Source of the DNA: DTU098 sp964498525
GTDB taxonomy: Bacteria; Bacillota; Desulfotomaculia; Desulfotomaculales; Pelotomaculaceae
Direction: 5' to 3'
Assembly (NCBI GenBank): GCA_964498525.1
Contig: CAZCGU010000004.1
Span: 135,554 to 199,553 of the forward strand
Length of the DNA: 64,000 nucleotides
Each line of letters begins with the position of its first letter. Within the stretch, counting starts at the first letter, position 1. Below are positions 50,852 to 60,721 of the stretch, piece by piece. The notes beneath the pieces were generated by a model that saw nothing but the letters and a program-made list of their open reading frames with translations, had not been told where the DNA came from and searched no databases. Position numbers and translations under genes: made by a program.

Positions 50852-52066
50852 TTACTCAAAGCACAGTTCAATAGTTGAATATTCGGCAAGACTCAGCTGT
50901 TTTTTCTGATACTCCATATCCTGGCGAATGTCTATTAACTGTTCTTCCACATCGGAAGCCTGCGGGGACCCGGACTTTTCCATGGCCTCCAGAAGTATTT
51001 GTTCTTCCTCGGCCAGTTCCTTGAGCCTGGTTTCATAAGCAGTATATTCGCTGCTGATGTCCCCTTCATTCTCCTTGCTAATGGTGAGCCTCCCCAAATC
51101 ATGCATGGAATTAACCACGTTTTCATATTGGTCTGCCGGCACCTTCATCAGCAGCGCGCCCCCACCGGAATAACCCGCCAATTGAACACCGCTGTTCCTG
51201 GCCAGAAACTCGATTTCGGGCCGGACATCCTGCTCAACATCAAGGTGCAGGGTAGCGTTGCGAACGATTTTTTGCTCGGATTCCCGGCTGGAAGGAGGAA
51301 CGTTGCCATAAGCAATTTTTTTGGATATTACCCCTTCTTTAACAGCCACAACCCGCGGGACATCTAAACCCCTCGAAGTATCAGCAAAGCTGCTGCCGTG
51401 ATTGGCCGCCGGTATATTCATTTGCGCCGCCATGGTGTTTTGCCCCGCCGGTAAATCAGCCCCTTCCGGTTGTGCCGCAGGCGCCAAAACACCGGACGGG
51501 TCGCCTGCCGGTGAACCGCCCTGTATCGTGCCGCCCCCCGTAAAAGCCGCCGGACCGGGGGCAGACAGGCGGCCCGGACCGGAGTTCCCGTCTGGATCAT
51601 GATCCAGACAAACAGCCGGATCCCGGCTTTGGCCGGAACCGGTCTCCCCCTGTTCCCCTTGACCCCGGTCAACCCGGGTTTGCAGGATTTCTTTCCCCAC
51701 TTCCTTTGGCCAGGGCGTACCTTGCATCAGTATTGCTATCCCAAAGGTAAACACAAACGCGGCAGCCAGGGCCGCCACCCGTACCCAGATTCCCCGGGTA
51801 AAGTTGCCGGGAATTCCCGGAGAACGCCTCTGCCTTCTTTCGGGCGGTAAAGCTGTTGCTTTATTTAAAACCCGGGTGCTGAACCCGGCGGAAGGTGACA
51901 ATTCCGGCAGGTTTTTTAGAACACTAACCATTTCACAGAGGATCTCGAACTCAGCCCTGCAATTTGGGCAAACAGCCAGATGAGCAGATATTTCCTCCTG
52001 CTCTGCAAAACTAATAACCCCGTCAAGATAGGGTGACAACAGTTCCCGGACTTCAAGGCACTGCAT
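50852..52066 (-). CDS. Zinc-finger anti-sigma factor with DUF4349 domain
   Basis: 404 residues from ATG 52066, nine bases after AAGGAG. N-terminal ZAS motif HLAVCPNCRAEFE (H-x3-C-x2-C) binds the ECF sigma factor. A membrane helix (VRVAALAAAFVFTFGIAILM) follows near residue 100, then a Gly/Pro/Ala-rich linker outside, and a DUF4349 domain (IVRNATLHLDVEQDVRPEIE, TISKENEGDISSEYTAYETR) with coiled coil at the C-terminus. Signal-dependent release of the sigma factor is expected. Encoded 12 bases after the sigma gene. Confidence 0.85.
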   Translation of the reverse strand: MQCLEVRELLSPYLDGVISFAEQEEISAHLAVCPNCRAEFEILCEMVSVLKNLPELSPSAGFSTRVLNKATALPPERRQRRSPGIPGNFTRGIWVRVAALAAAFVFTFGIAILMQGTPWPKEVGKEILQTRVDRGQGEQGETGSGQSRDPAVCLDHDPDGNSGPGRLSAPGPAAFTGGGTIQGGSPAGDPSGVLAPAAQPEGADLPAGQNTMAAQMNIPAANHGSSFADTSRGLDVPRVVAVKEGVISKKIAYGNVPPSSRESEQKIVRNATLHLDVEQDVRPEIEFLARNSGVQLAGYSGGGALLMKVPADQYENVVNSMHDLGRLTISKENEGDISSEYTAYETRLKELAEEEQILLEAMEKSGSPQASDVEEQLIDIRQDMEYQKKQLSLAEYSTIELCFE

Positions 52067-52078
52067 CGAAATCACTCC

Positions 52079-52687
52079 TTATTTAGCTAGACGTGAGTAT
52101 TGTCCGAAAAGTTCCCGCTTGCTGCCGTATGTATCCCTAAATGTCCTGCGGGCGCGGCTTAAGCGGGATTTTACCGTACCCAGGGAGCACTTCAAGGCCC
52201 CGGCTATTTCTTCGTAAGACAACCCCTGTATTTCCCTCATCACCAGAATTAAACGCTGTTCTTCCGGAAGCTCATTAAGACACCGTTGAACTGATTCATT
52301 TAATTCATTTTGTTCGGCGGCCTCCTCCGGGGTAGGAATCCGGTTCCTTCCCAGGGTCAGGGAAACAGTCTGGCCCCCGCCTTCAATGACTTCATTTTCC
52401 CAGGACACCACCGGGTTTCTTTGCTTCCTGCGGATTTCGTCACGACAAGCATTGGCAGTTACCGAATAGAGCCAGGTGATAAAACTGGATTCCCCGCGAA
52501 AACCCGGCAGGGACCGGTAAAGCCGCAAAAAAGTTTCCTGGGCCAGGTCAGAAGCATCGGCGTGACTGCCGAGAAAACGGTAAGCCATCGTGTAAACTTT
52601 ATTTTCATAGCGGCGAACAAGCAGCTCAAAGGCTTCCATGTCGCCGTCTTTTACCCTCTTAACCAGAATATCGTCGGAAGGCTGCAT
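52079..52687 (-). CDS. ECF RNA polymerase sigma factor (SigW-like)
   Basis: 202 residues from ATG 52687 after AAGGAGTGG. Region 2: FELLVRRYENKVYTMAYRFL, SDLAQETFLRLYRSLPGFRG and TWLYSVTANACRDEIRRKQR; region 4: LPEEQRLILVMREIQGLSYEE and LKCSLGTVKSRLSRARRTFR. It directs RNA polymerase to its regulon when freed from the anti-sigma factor encoded downstream. Probably autoregulated; the upstream region has three tandem TTAATTAAG units but no clear ECF promoter. Confidence 0.92.
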   Translation of the reverse strand: MQPSDDILVKRVKDGDMEAFELLVRRYENKVYTMAYRFLGSHADASDLAQETFLRLYRSLPGFRGESSFITWLYSVTANACRDEIRRKQRNPVVSWENEVIEGGGQTVSLTLGRNRIPTPEEAAEQNELNESVQRCLNELPEEQRLILVMREIQGLSYEEIAGALKCSLGTVKSRLSRARRTFRDTYGSKRELFGQYSRLAK

Positions 52688-52841
52688 CTCACCACTCCTT
52701 CCAAATGAAGCCATGCGAAGAGGCGCCGGTAATATGCTTGCCATAAACCGGCAAATCCCTTAATCACGCCCGGAAATTTTACCGGGACGCTTTAACCTTC
52801 TTCGACATTCCATTATTTAATTCCTTCGTTAGTTAAATCCC

Positions 52842-52868
52842 TTAATTAAGTTAATTAAGTTAATTAAG
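52842..52868. repeat. Three tandem TTAATTAAG units
   Basis: Exact 9-bp unit repeated three times, 155 bases upstream of the ECF sigma start. Each unit contains the palindrome TTAATTAA; it may act as a flexible or regulator-binding tract. Confidence 0.75.
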
Positions 52869-52968
52869 ACCATCAAATGGCGCTTTCTTTAGTCAATTGC
52901 AGTTACATTCCCGGTGCAAACGTTTGGCGCTACATAGTCAATAAGCTATCTGACAAAAACAGTCGGCA

Positions 52969-54165
52969 CTAATCTGTCCCATTAACCTTAATTACCGCGA
53001 GATGCCTGATTTTCCTGGCCCCCAACAGGAATACCGGCAGGTAGCATAATAGAATTATTCCGTACAGCCAGAACAGGTTCCTCAGCCCCAACACGTCCAC
53101 AAAAGCGCCGCCGGCCAGGGGGCCGATGATATAGCCCAGGGAAAAGGCGGTGTTATACAGGCCAAAGGCCGCCCCATAGCCGGCCGGCCCCTTTTGCAGG
53201 CTTATGGCGTCCGCCAGCAGCGGGGCGGCGGGGGAAGTCATAAGCCCAAAGGTTATGCCTATGCCGGCCATCACCAGCATACTGGTCTTAATGGTTGGAG
53301 CAAAGGTCAGCAGAGGCAAAACACAGGCGGTGGCCGCCATGCCGGATACAATTAAAGGAACCCGCCCCAATTTGTCGGACAAAGCGCCAAACAAAGGCTG
53401 GGCGATAATGCTGGTGGCGGAGATAGCCCCGAACATGATGCCGATAATGGCCGGGGTAGCGGCAAATTTTTCGTGAAAATAGCCGGGCAGCAGCGGATCA
53501 ATAAAGCCAAAACCGATGGACGCCACCAAGATCACGCCACCGCTCACCAGCAGGATCTGGTTGCGCAGCAATGCGGGCAGGTTGGTTTTTTCCTGTTCTT
53601 GACCGCTCCGGGCCGGTTCCTTAATGCTCATCACAACAGCCGCCAATATCAATACCACGAGCATGGCCGCGGTGAAAAAGGGCGTCCTATAGCCACCCCA
53701 ATCGTACAGAAAGCCCCCCACTGCCGGGCCAATGAAAAATCCAAAGCTATTGCCAGTCATCGCCAGACCCATCTTGCCGCCTCGCTCCCGGGGCGGATAC
53801 ATATCCGCCACCAGGGCCGGACCCACCACCCAGGTAACCGCAGCGGCCGCCCCCTGCAAAAAACGGGTGGTCAGCAAGGCAATAAAGGATGCGGAAAAGG
53901 CAAAGCAAATAGTGGTAATTACCAAACCCAACATACCCGCAATCATCACTCTTTTTTTGCCATACCGGTCCGAAATAATGCCAATGGGAACAGACAATAA
54001 CAATAGCGCGGCGGAATAGACGGAAAAAATCACTCCCAGCTGAAAATTGGAAAAACCCAGGCTTTCAGTGTATAGGGGCAGTACCGGCACAATAATGCCA
54101 AATATCAAGGCGTCCACAAAAATAGTCAACGCCACCACCAGCAGCGCCCTGCTGCGATAGGCCAT
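52969..54165 (-). CDS. MFS drug/metabolite exporter
   Basis: 398 residues from ATG 54165, after GGGGG; the longer frame upstream runs through a REP-like repeat. Twelve hydrophobic helices; motif A GIISDRYGKKRVMIAGM in loop 2-3 and its repeat GALSDKLGRVP in loop 8-9; VTWVVGPALVADMYPPRERG is motif C/D-like. It belongs to the 12-helix DHA1-type proton antiporters. Substrate unknown. Confidence 0.85.
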   Translation of the reverse strand: MAYRSRALLVVALTIFVDALIFGIIVPVLPLYTESLGFSNFQLGVIFSVYSAALLLLSVPIGIISDRYGKKRVMIAGMLGLVITTICFAFSASFIALLTTRFLQGAAAAVTWVVGPALVADMYPPRERGGKMGLAMTGNSFGFFIGPAVGGFLYDWGGYRTPFFTAAMLVVLILAAVVMSIKEPARSGQEQEKTNLPALLRNQILLVSGGVILVASIGFGFIDPLLPGYFHEKFAATPAIIGIMFGAISATSIIAQPLFGALSDKLGRVPLIVSGMAATACVLPLLTFAPTIKTSMLVMAGIGITFGLMTSPAAPLLADAISLQKGPAGYGAAFGLYNTAFSLGYIIGPLAGGAFVDVLGLRNLFWLYGIILLCYLPVFLLGARKIRHLAVIKVNGTD

Positions 54166-54186
54166 AAAAAGCATCCCCCCACAATT

Positions 54187-54214
54187 TGGGACAGGGGGAC
54201 AGGTCCCTTGTCCC
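54187..54214. repeat. REP-like palindrome
   Basis: GGGACA-GGGGGACAGGTCCCT-TGTCCC; nested palindromic arms with the GGGGACxGGT core seen at 8983-9070. It lies just upstream of the MFS start. Confidence 0.55.
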
Positions 54215-54344
54215 ACCTTTTTCAGCGCCCTATGCCAGTATAATATCATAGCCTTAGCAAAACAACAGGGCCCACATCTGGACCCTGCTTATTCGTTTGG
54301 AATCTTTTAAAACCACCAGGGACATAACAACCTGCGCGTCTGTT

Positions 54345-54671
54345 TCAAACATCGCCTTTGTCCCTGGAAAAGGCGGCTATCAGACATATCCATCCATGAT
54401 CTTGCCCGGCGGACGGCAGTGAATCCGCTATTTTGCTGGACGGCGCCGGTATAGGGGCCGCCGCGTTTTGCATCGCCGTGAGCGCTTCAGGCCAGCGCTC
54501 CAGTTTTTCATAATATTTTACAAAGCTGCGCATTACTGACCGGGGCGATCCTTCCACCATGGCCGCGGTTTGTTTCGCATCTTCTTCTTGGTCCAGGGAT
54601 AAGCGCAATCCCACCCACCATGACGCCAAAGACATGCGGTACTCTTCATCCTGCAGGCGGGCGCTTCGCAC
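54345..54671 (-). CDS. Unrecognised protein fragment
   Basis: An open frame of 108 codons (GTG, no ribosome site) that starts MRSARLQDEEYRMSLASWWV and contains a helical EEDAKQTAAMVEGSPRSVMR stretch. Composition is protein-like but no domain is recognised; the absence of a start signal suggests the 3' remnant of a larger gene. About 270 bases of non-coding sequence follow on its 5' side. Confidence 0.3.
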   Translation of the reverse strand: MRSARLQDEEYRMSLASWWVGLRLSLDQEEDAKQTAAMVEGSPRSVMRSFVKYYEKLERWPEALTAMQNAAAPIPAPSSKIADSLPSAGQDHGWICLIAAFSRDKGDV

Positions 54672-54941
54672 GTGGAAAGCTTCAATTTTATCTCAACGGG
54701 CCTCAAGAACGGCAAGGGCGGATATGCAAGGGTCTACAAAGACACGGGGAAGCAAGAAAATAGTATGCGGAACAGAATTTTAACCCCGACAAGGGATTAC
54801 TTCAAGCAGCGATCATGCGGATTTGAAAAAAACCTGTGGCAAATTTTTAGAAACTGATTTTCTATGTGAAAATAACCGGGACAAAACCCCGGCCATAGGT
54901 TTATATTGTTTGGGATATTATCCTTCACATACTGGAATATA

Positions 54942-56363
54942 TTATTTCTTAGATTTCTTGTTAGTTAAGAACAAAGTTGGGATGACCAATACCAAGCTAA
55001 GGACTAAGGCTAACATGAAACCATCGTGGTACGCAGTGGTCATGAGAGGAGTCGTTGGTATTTCGCCTTGAATTGAAAGGCTAACAACCGTCGCGAGCAC
55101 TGCTGAACCAAACCCGCCGCCAACATTTTGCACGAGCCGGGTTCCGACACTGGCTTGCGCAATTTCTTGTTTGACCATACCAGTGTATGCGTCAGTCATC
55201 ATTGGAACGGTGACACCCCCGATACCCATACCGCGAACAAACAAGACAACACCCATAACAATGAGTGAAGATGCCTCATTGAAGAAGACAAATGGAATCG
55301 TACCGATGATGGCCAATGTCAAACTTACCAAGACGACATCACGCGCACCCAATTTATCAGTTAGCTTACCAATCAATGGACGAGCAATCAACATACCGAT
55401 ACCCTGTGGAATCAAGATCAATCCAGCGCTCAAAACTGAGAAGCCCTTAATGTTCTGGAAAAACAAAGGTAATAGCAACATTGGACCGTTGGTGGCAATC
55501 CCTGCAAGGAACAAGCCAACCATGACAGCGCTGAAATTTCTCAACTTGAATAGGTATAATGGGAGAATTGCCTGTTCTTTTATCATAATAGCGTAAATCA
55601 TATAGATGGCCAATATCGCAACCCCGGCGGCGGCATACCCAATAGTAGCGCTGTTGTTAAATGTAGCATTCTTCGCTGCTTTGGTAATCCCATAAATCAA
55701 GGCGGCTGAACCGGCGCCCAATAAAATAATGCCAACGAAATCAAATTTGGCTTTAATTCTAGCTGGAGTGAAATTAGGCAGCTTCAAAATCATCAAAGTG
55801 ATAGCAAGAATACCAATTGGAATGTTGACAAAAAAAATGCAACGCCATGATAAAAATTGGATAATCACAGCCCCAATAACCGGGCCCAGGATTGGACCCA
55901 AGACCGCTGGGATACCAACGGCCGACATCATACGTCCCATTCGCTCTCTTCCAGCTACTTCAACACACAAAGTAGTCACCAATGTCATAATAAAGCCTGC
56001 ACTGAAACCTTGAACAATCCGGAAAATAATCAATGAATTGATATTCCCGCTAAATCCTGAAGCAATCGAAGCAGCTAAGAATACTATATTGGCGCCAATC
56101 ATTAACCATTTACCATTGAAACGTTGCACCATCCAACCGGCAAGCGGCACTGAGATTGCCATGGATAATGCGTAACCCGTAATTACCCATTGAATTAAAT
56201 CAAGCCCGATACCGAAATCATTACTTAAGTGCTTGATGGCAATGTTGACCATTGTTGAGTCAAGTAGCGGCATAACTGCTCCAAGCACTAAAATCCAAGC
56301 AATGTTCATGATCCTCTTTGGAATCGGCTCGAGTTCTAAAGCTTTTTCATTCTTACTTATCAA
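54942..56363 (-). CDS. DHA2-family (EmrB/QacA) MFS multidrug exporter
   Basis: 473 residues, TTG start seven bases after AGGAGG. Fourteen hydrophobic helices. Motif C-like MPLLDSTMVNIAIKHLSNDF in helix 1 with the Asp typical of DHA2, WVITGYALSMAISVPLAGWM in helix 2, and LGPILGPVIGAVIIQFLSWRCIFFVN in helix 5. Codon use is AT-richer than its neighbours. It is divergent from a MerR-type regulator, the standard arrangement for an inducible drug exporter, and was probably acquired by horizontal transfer. Confidence 0.88.
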   Translation of the reverse strand: MISKNEKALELEPIPKRIMNIAWILVLGAVMPLLDSTMVNIAIKHLSNDFGIGLDLIQWVITGYALSMAISVPLAGWMVQRFNGKWLMIGANIVFLAASIASGFSGNINSLIIFRIVQGFSAGFIMTLVTTLCVEVAGRERMGRMMSAVGIPAVLGPILGPVIGAVIIQFLSWRCIFFVNIPIGILAITLMILKLPNFTPARIKAKFDFVGIILLGAGSAALIYGITKAAKNATFNNSATIGYAAAGVAILAIYMIYAIMIKEQAILPLYLFKLRNFSAVMVGLFLAGIATNGPMLLLPLFFQNIKGFSVLSAGLILIPQGIGMLIARPLIGKLTDKLGARDVVLVSLTLAIIGTIPFVFFNEASSLIVMGVVLFVRGMGIGGVTVPMMTDAYTGMVKQEIAQASVGTRLVQNVGGGFGSAVLATVVSLSIQGEIPTTPLMTTAYHDGFMLALVLSLVLVIPTLFLTNKKSKK

Positions 56364-56410
56364 AATAAATCCTCCTCATTACGTAAGGCGTTTTGTTTAT
56401 GCTTTTTCAC

Positions 56411-56439
56411 TTTACAAATCAACGTCTTTTGATTACAAT
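56411..56439 (+). promoter_or_regulatory. Promoter/operator between DHA2 exporter and MerR gene
   Basis: TTTACA, 17-base spacer, TACAAT. The spacer carries the inverted repeat AATCAA (56417-56422)/TTGATT (56429-56434), the usual place for a MerR-family binding site. Confidence 0.5.
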
Positions 56440-56539
56440 GAGAGCATAATCTATAACGCAACGTTCGAGTCAAGGGTTTTTAAAAAACATTTTAAAACAT
56501 TTTATTGACCTTTTAAACAGATGGAAAGAAGAATGAAAA

Positions 56540-57295
56540 TTGAAAAGTGTGCATGAAGTGATTAAGCTCTCCGGTGTAAGCCGCCGCACCTTGCAATATT
56601 ATGATGAAATCGGATTATTACCGCCCAGCGCGGTGAAGAAATCGGGCTACCGCCAATATGACGACGAGAGCTTGCGCCGTTTATGGAGCATTTTATTTTA
56701 TAAGGAACTCGGCATTTCACTTGGCGACATTCGATTGATGCTTGAAAACCCAAAGGAAATGGAAAAGGAGTTAATGCGGCAACATAAACAAATTCTTTTG
56801 GAAAAACAATCCCAATTGCAAAAAATAATACTGTCAGTTGACAGTATTTTGAATGACAAGTTTGATATTTCAATGCTCAGGGATTTTGATAAAAATAGAA
56901 TTGAAACGCTTAAGAAAACCTATGCAAACGAAATCAGGGAGTTAATGGAATGCGCCTTTTTTCTCCCATTAGTAAAAAGTGGCATATTCCCAGGCGGTGT
57001 ATCTATTCTTGAAAACGCCTCGAATATAATGACCATGGATTTTGGCAAACTTATTACTCTTAGCTCGGAGGTCATGCAAAAGTTTCGCGAAGCCATGAAG
57101 GATGGCCCTGAAAGTTTTTCGGCTAAAGAGGCGGTTGCTATTTTTAGGAAATTTATAAGCATATTGACGCCATGCGATGATGCAGCTTTTCGCAAAATCG
57201 CCCAGGCATATTTGCATGATAAAGAAGAAATGGACAAAAAAACACCGGGACTTGCGGAATTTGTTAGTGCGGCTATCAGACATATCTATCCATGA
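56540..57295 (+). CDS. MerR-family transcriptional regulator
   Basis: 251 residues, TTG start, weak GAAAGAAG site. N-terminal winged HTH: VHEVIKLSGVSRRTLQYYDE, GLLPPSAVKKSGYRQYDDES and a dimerisation coiled coil (~75-110). The C-terminal ~140 residues have the TipAS-like effector layout seen in multidrug-binding MerR proteins (GGVSILENAS..., YLHDKEEMDKKTPGLAEFVS). Most likely it controls the divergent DHA2 exporter and itself. Confidence 0.85.
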   Translation: MKSVHEVIKLSGVSRRTLQYYDEIGLLPPSAVKKSGYRQYDDESLRRLWSILFYKELGISLGDIRLMLENPKEMEKELMRQHKQILLEKQSQLQKIILSVDSILNDKFDISMLRDFDKNRIETLKKTYANEIRELMECAFFLPLVKSGIFPGGVSILENASNIMTMDFGKLITLSSEVMQKFREAMKDGPESFSAKEAVAIFRKFISILTPCDDAAFRKIAQAYLHDKEEMDKKTPGLAEFVSAAIRHIYP

Positions 57296-57448
57296 CAATC
57301 AGCGCCGGAAAGCGCAATAGCGCATATAATATAAATAAGCGGAAAAAACATCTGGCTTACTCTCCCGTGAACCGCTGGCATCTAATTTGACAACTTGACT
57401 CCGGTCCAAATCGGACACCCGTTCCGTTTACTTTGGTTAATCCCCAAA

Positions 57449-58009
57449 TTATAGGAAACGTCTAACTCTGTTGCAGTATTCCATATATTTTTCGCCGTAT
57501 ATTTTTTTTAGCGATTCTTCCTCCAGCAGGATTTGTCGGTTGAAAAGCCATATTCCCCCAATCACATAAACCAGTATGATCCAATTTGGAATAATCAAAA
57601 ATACGCCTGCCAGAACCAATCCGAATGCCGTATATATGGGATTGCGGCTGATTGAAAACGCGCCGGTGGTAATAAGTTCCCCGGGGTGATCCTCATCTAA
57701 ACCGACACGAAAGCTTTTTCCAAATGAAATCAGCGCATATACAAAGAATAAAATCCCCATAATACACATACCCGCGCCTGCCCGGGAGACCAATTCATTA
57801 TGAAACAATTCAGCTCCGATTTCAGGCAGGCTAAACGCGCTTGAGAACACAATGTAGAATAACAGCAAGGCAAATGGAGGGATCAAGAAATCCTTCTTAT
57901 CCATCTCGCCGAAACGAACCGCTTTTATCCCCAGCTTTTTTAATTGGAAAGCCCGAAATAAAACGAGAATTACAAGCAAAATCAATGTTGCTGCTGCGAT
58001 ATATCCCAT
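57449..58009 (-). CDS. Isoprenylcysteine carboxyl methyltransferase-like membrane protein
   Basis: 186 residues from ATG 58009, seven bases after GGAGG. The frame continues upstream into unrelated sequence, so the internal ATG is the true start. Five to six hydrophobic helices and the catalytic C-terminal region LDEDHPGELITTGAFSISRNPIYTAFGLVL, the H-P-x(n)-R-(H/N)P-Y motif of ICMT/PEMT-type methyltransferases, plus EEESLKKIYGEKYMEYCNRVRRFL. It probably methylates a lipid-like or small hydrophobic acceptor using SAM. Probably part of the accessory region. Confidence 0.8.
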   Translation of the reverse strand: MGYIAAATLILLVILVLFRAFQLKKLGIKAVRFGEMDKKDFLIPPFALLLFYIVFSSAFSLPEIGAELFHNELVSRAGAGMCIMGILFFVYALISFGKSFRVGLDEDHPGELITTGAFSISRNPIYTAFGLVLAGVFLIIPNWIILVYVIGGIWLFNRQILLEEESLKKIYGEKYMEYCNRVRRFL

Positions 58010-59115
58010 ACCGTTTCCTCCGTTCCTGTCTGTCCGCGCGAAGGTAAAATTACCTGCTAGGTTGGAAGCGGGTAAATACAATCCATCACTTAAACTGGCT
58101 ATTGATATTTCACGGGTTGCAAAAGCACCAATTGAGGAGAATTTTATTTTTAGGACCGTCCCCCTGATTCCCTTGTTAGTAGACAATGATGTCAGGTGCC
58201 ACCATTCTACAGGACCTAATTGCGGTCCTATTAATTGAGGCATGCTTTGTAGTTCTAACAGCTCATCTACAGGGCCGTGGACCACAATACCGTAAGCTTT
58301 GAGGCCGTGTTCTTTTAAGTATTGGTACCTTTTGTTCAATCGGGATACTTGATTGAACAAAAGGTGCGACAGCATCAAAATAACTTGGGGCGCTCCGCCA
58401 GCCAGGCGACTTTCTCTAAATAGCCATCAGGGAAAGGTGGTTGTGAACTGACATAAGAGTTAAAACCTCTTAGCCAATTGGACAGCCGGCTGGAAAACGG
58501 CTCTTTCTTTTTGGGCTGCTCAGGAATGTGTTTCCAGTATTCATGGGGGTTGATACCCAAAGGTGAAGGGGGATAATAAATTTCTTGGTCCGTTATTAAT
58601 TGTTCCCCTGTGTCCAAGGCGTACCAGGAGATAACTAAATGTTCCCCCGGCAGTTTTGGGATTTCTTTTAAATAGTAATAGCTATCCAAAGAAAAAGCCA
58701 TTTCGGCTGCAGTACCGGAGGGCAAACGCTCCAAACCTTCCCATAACAAACGGACATTTTTCTCTGAAACCTGGTTGATGTTACTCTGGGGAAGTTTAAA
58801 TATATAATTGGTCTGGCTGTCGGCTAGCCATTCATAATCAAAGAGATTGGCCTCCCAGAGGTTGACGGTCCCTGTAATCTTACCCGCATCCCAACTTCTG
58901 CTGCCGCCAATACACCTTTTTAAGTTGCCTTCCGCATTTATTCTACCCCAGTAGCCAACTTTTCCGCCGGAACCAGAAACAAAAACACCCGGCTGGGTTA
59001 AGGGCACACTAAGGTTGACTACATTTTTGATTTCGTTACCCCTGGCATAAAACAAGGGTTTCGTAATGAACATTAATAAAAAAAGAGATAAAAGAATGCC
59101 AACTCCTAAGGTCAC
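58010..59115 (-). pseudogene. Anti-sigma factor remnant (Sigma_reg_N/C type), 5'-truncated and frameshifted
   Basis: From about 59115 downward the minus strand encodes a membrane helix (GILLSLFLLMFI) and an extracellular domain (NVVNLSVPLTQPGVFVSGSG, LPSGTAAEMAFSLDSYYYLK) of anti-sigma regulators; a frame change near 58376 leads to the C-terminal regulator domain (KAYGIVVHGPVDELLELQ). The cytoplasmic N-terminus is replaced by a transposase fragment and the far C-terminus dissolves into a REP-like sequence. Not functional. The cognate sigma gene is not adjacent; the pair at 61023 is of a different type. Confidence 0.75.
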
Positions 59116-60721
59116 ATCACGCACCCAATGAAGACAATTTTCAATAGACCAATGGCCACGGATTGATTCCAGCAGGAACTCAGCGTCCGCCTTTTCTGGA
59201 ATTAGGCTGGTTACCAGGAAAGCGACATCTTTTTTAAGGTTATTGCCATACAGGTCGGTAGTAGAACGGGACACCTTAATGAATTGAGCAGCATATGGAA
59301 AATTTGTTTGCCCCTCTTTTACATCTACCACCTGGATTTTGCGTTTTTCAATACGGCCATGACCCTTATCTACCGTTACGTGTGGAGGGGGAAAAATCAC
59401 CCTCTTTTACCTTGCGTATTGTTTCAAAGAGTTTTTCCTGGTTTTGTTTTACCGGAAAAATATAATTAGCGCCTTTATCTTCAACAACAAACTGGGCATT
59501 TTTCACCTGGGTTTGGATTGCATCGGCAGTAACTATTTTACCGTTTAAGTCCAGGGGCTCTAAAAGAGGTTTGAAAGCATTGATTTCATTGCTTTTCTTA
59601 TCTACCTGCCGCTGGCCGATTACCATTCGCTCATGATGCATGAGTGCTGAAACAAGGTGTACAGCCTTGCCGCCGGCAGTCTTTGAACCACGCAAAACCT
59701 TTCCGTCTACAGCAATAATTTCATCAGAACTTTGATGGGAGAGCCATTCTCCAATGATCCTGTCAACCTCATCAGCATTTACTGATTGAATGGCGCGGCG
59801 CAAAGTAGGTTCACTGGGAGGAACATATTTTTTAAGTCTATCGTTATAACGACACCCAAGGCGTTTTAGTAGTTCCTGTGATAAATTAGCAGCCCATTCG
59901 CCGATACCAATAAAGCTTTTTGCGCCGGATAAAAGAGCGCAAATTGCCACAGCCAGGACGGTCACCTGAGAGTGACGGACACCACGCGGTTTTCTGGGAT
60001 CCTTGATTTTGGCCAGGTACTCTGTTAGACCACCTTTGGGACCGAGCGTGACTGTATTTAAATCAACCAATGCTTTTTCTCTCCCCTCATATTCAGGGGG
60101 CAGAAAAGGAGCAGATAAAATTTCCCGGGCATCTTTACGCAGGGGTTTTAGAAAAATAGTCTTGGTCCGCCCGTGGTAATAATAGATACCGGCTTTGCGC
60201 CCGTAACCACTGGTCCTGCCAAGTGGAACCCAGCCAGTCGCCCGGTAGCAAGTGCCACTAAACCGGCTGTGGTCTACAAAGGTTTCCGCCAGCAGGGCCG
60301 GGTGGCCATGGATTGCCAGCCAGTCTTCCGGCAAGCGCTTCGTATTAAACCCCAGGACCTTAGAGGCCAGGTTCTTGATTTGTATGCCGGGTAGTATTAA
60401 AAAACGCTGGTTATTGACAATGAATTTTAGCCTTTGCTTTTGCTGCTCTTGCGTCCAGTTAAGCCATTTTTCACGGTGGTTGCTTTTATAGACTGCGGAA
60501 CCCCAGCCAATTAGGGCAACCCACTGTCCGTCCAGCAAGGCAACATATTTTAGGGTCTCGCCTGTGAGGCTTTTAAAGCCCAAGTAATGATGCCGGCGCA
60601 TCAGGTTATTCCAGGCGTTTTCTTCTCCGGGGGTGATGAGGCGGACTATTAGTGATTTAAGGCTAAACATTATTCTATTGTCGTCATTTAGATAATCCGT
60701 ATCTGCTCTATTCCTGTCCAT
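59115..60721 (-). mobile_element. ISAs1-family transposase with N-terminal DUF4338 domain, frameshifted and 3'-truncated
   Basis: Residues ~35-210 are a DUF4338 (DruA-like) domain (HHYLGFKSLTGETLKYVALL, HPALLAETFVDHSRFSGTCY, GYGRKAGIYYYHG). From ~235 the ISAs1/H-repeat transposase follows: EYLAKIKDPRKPRGVRHS, SEPTLRRAIQSVNADEVD, IAVDGKVLRGSKT (first catalytic Asp), VTADAIQTQ (second). A frameshift at about 59380 separates the end VTVDKGHGRIEKRKIQV ... LESIRGHWSIENCLHWVRD, which contains the last catalytic Glu. After VRDVT the sequence passes straight into the anti-sigma remnant, so the 3' end of the element is lost. No terminal inverted repeats were identified. Confidence 0.8.

Noticed and set aside
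52842..52868. TTAATTAAG repeats as CRISPR or replication origin iterons
   Set aside because: Only three 9-bp units in direct contact, no spacers, no dnaA boxes or rep gene.
59366..60721. DUF4338 domain taken as a Druantia defence system
   Set aside because: The domain is fused to an ISAs1 transposase and no DruB-E or helicase partner is near.
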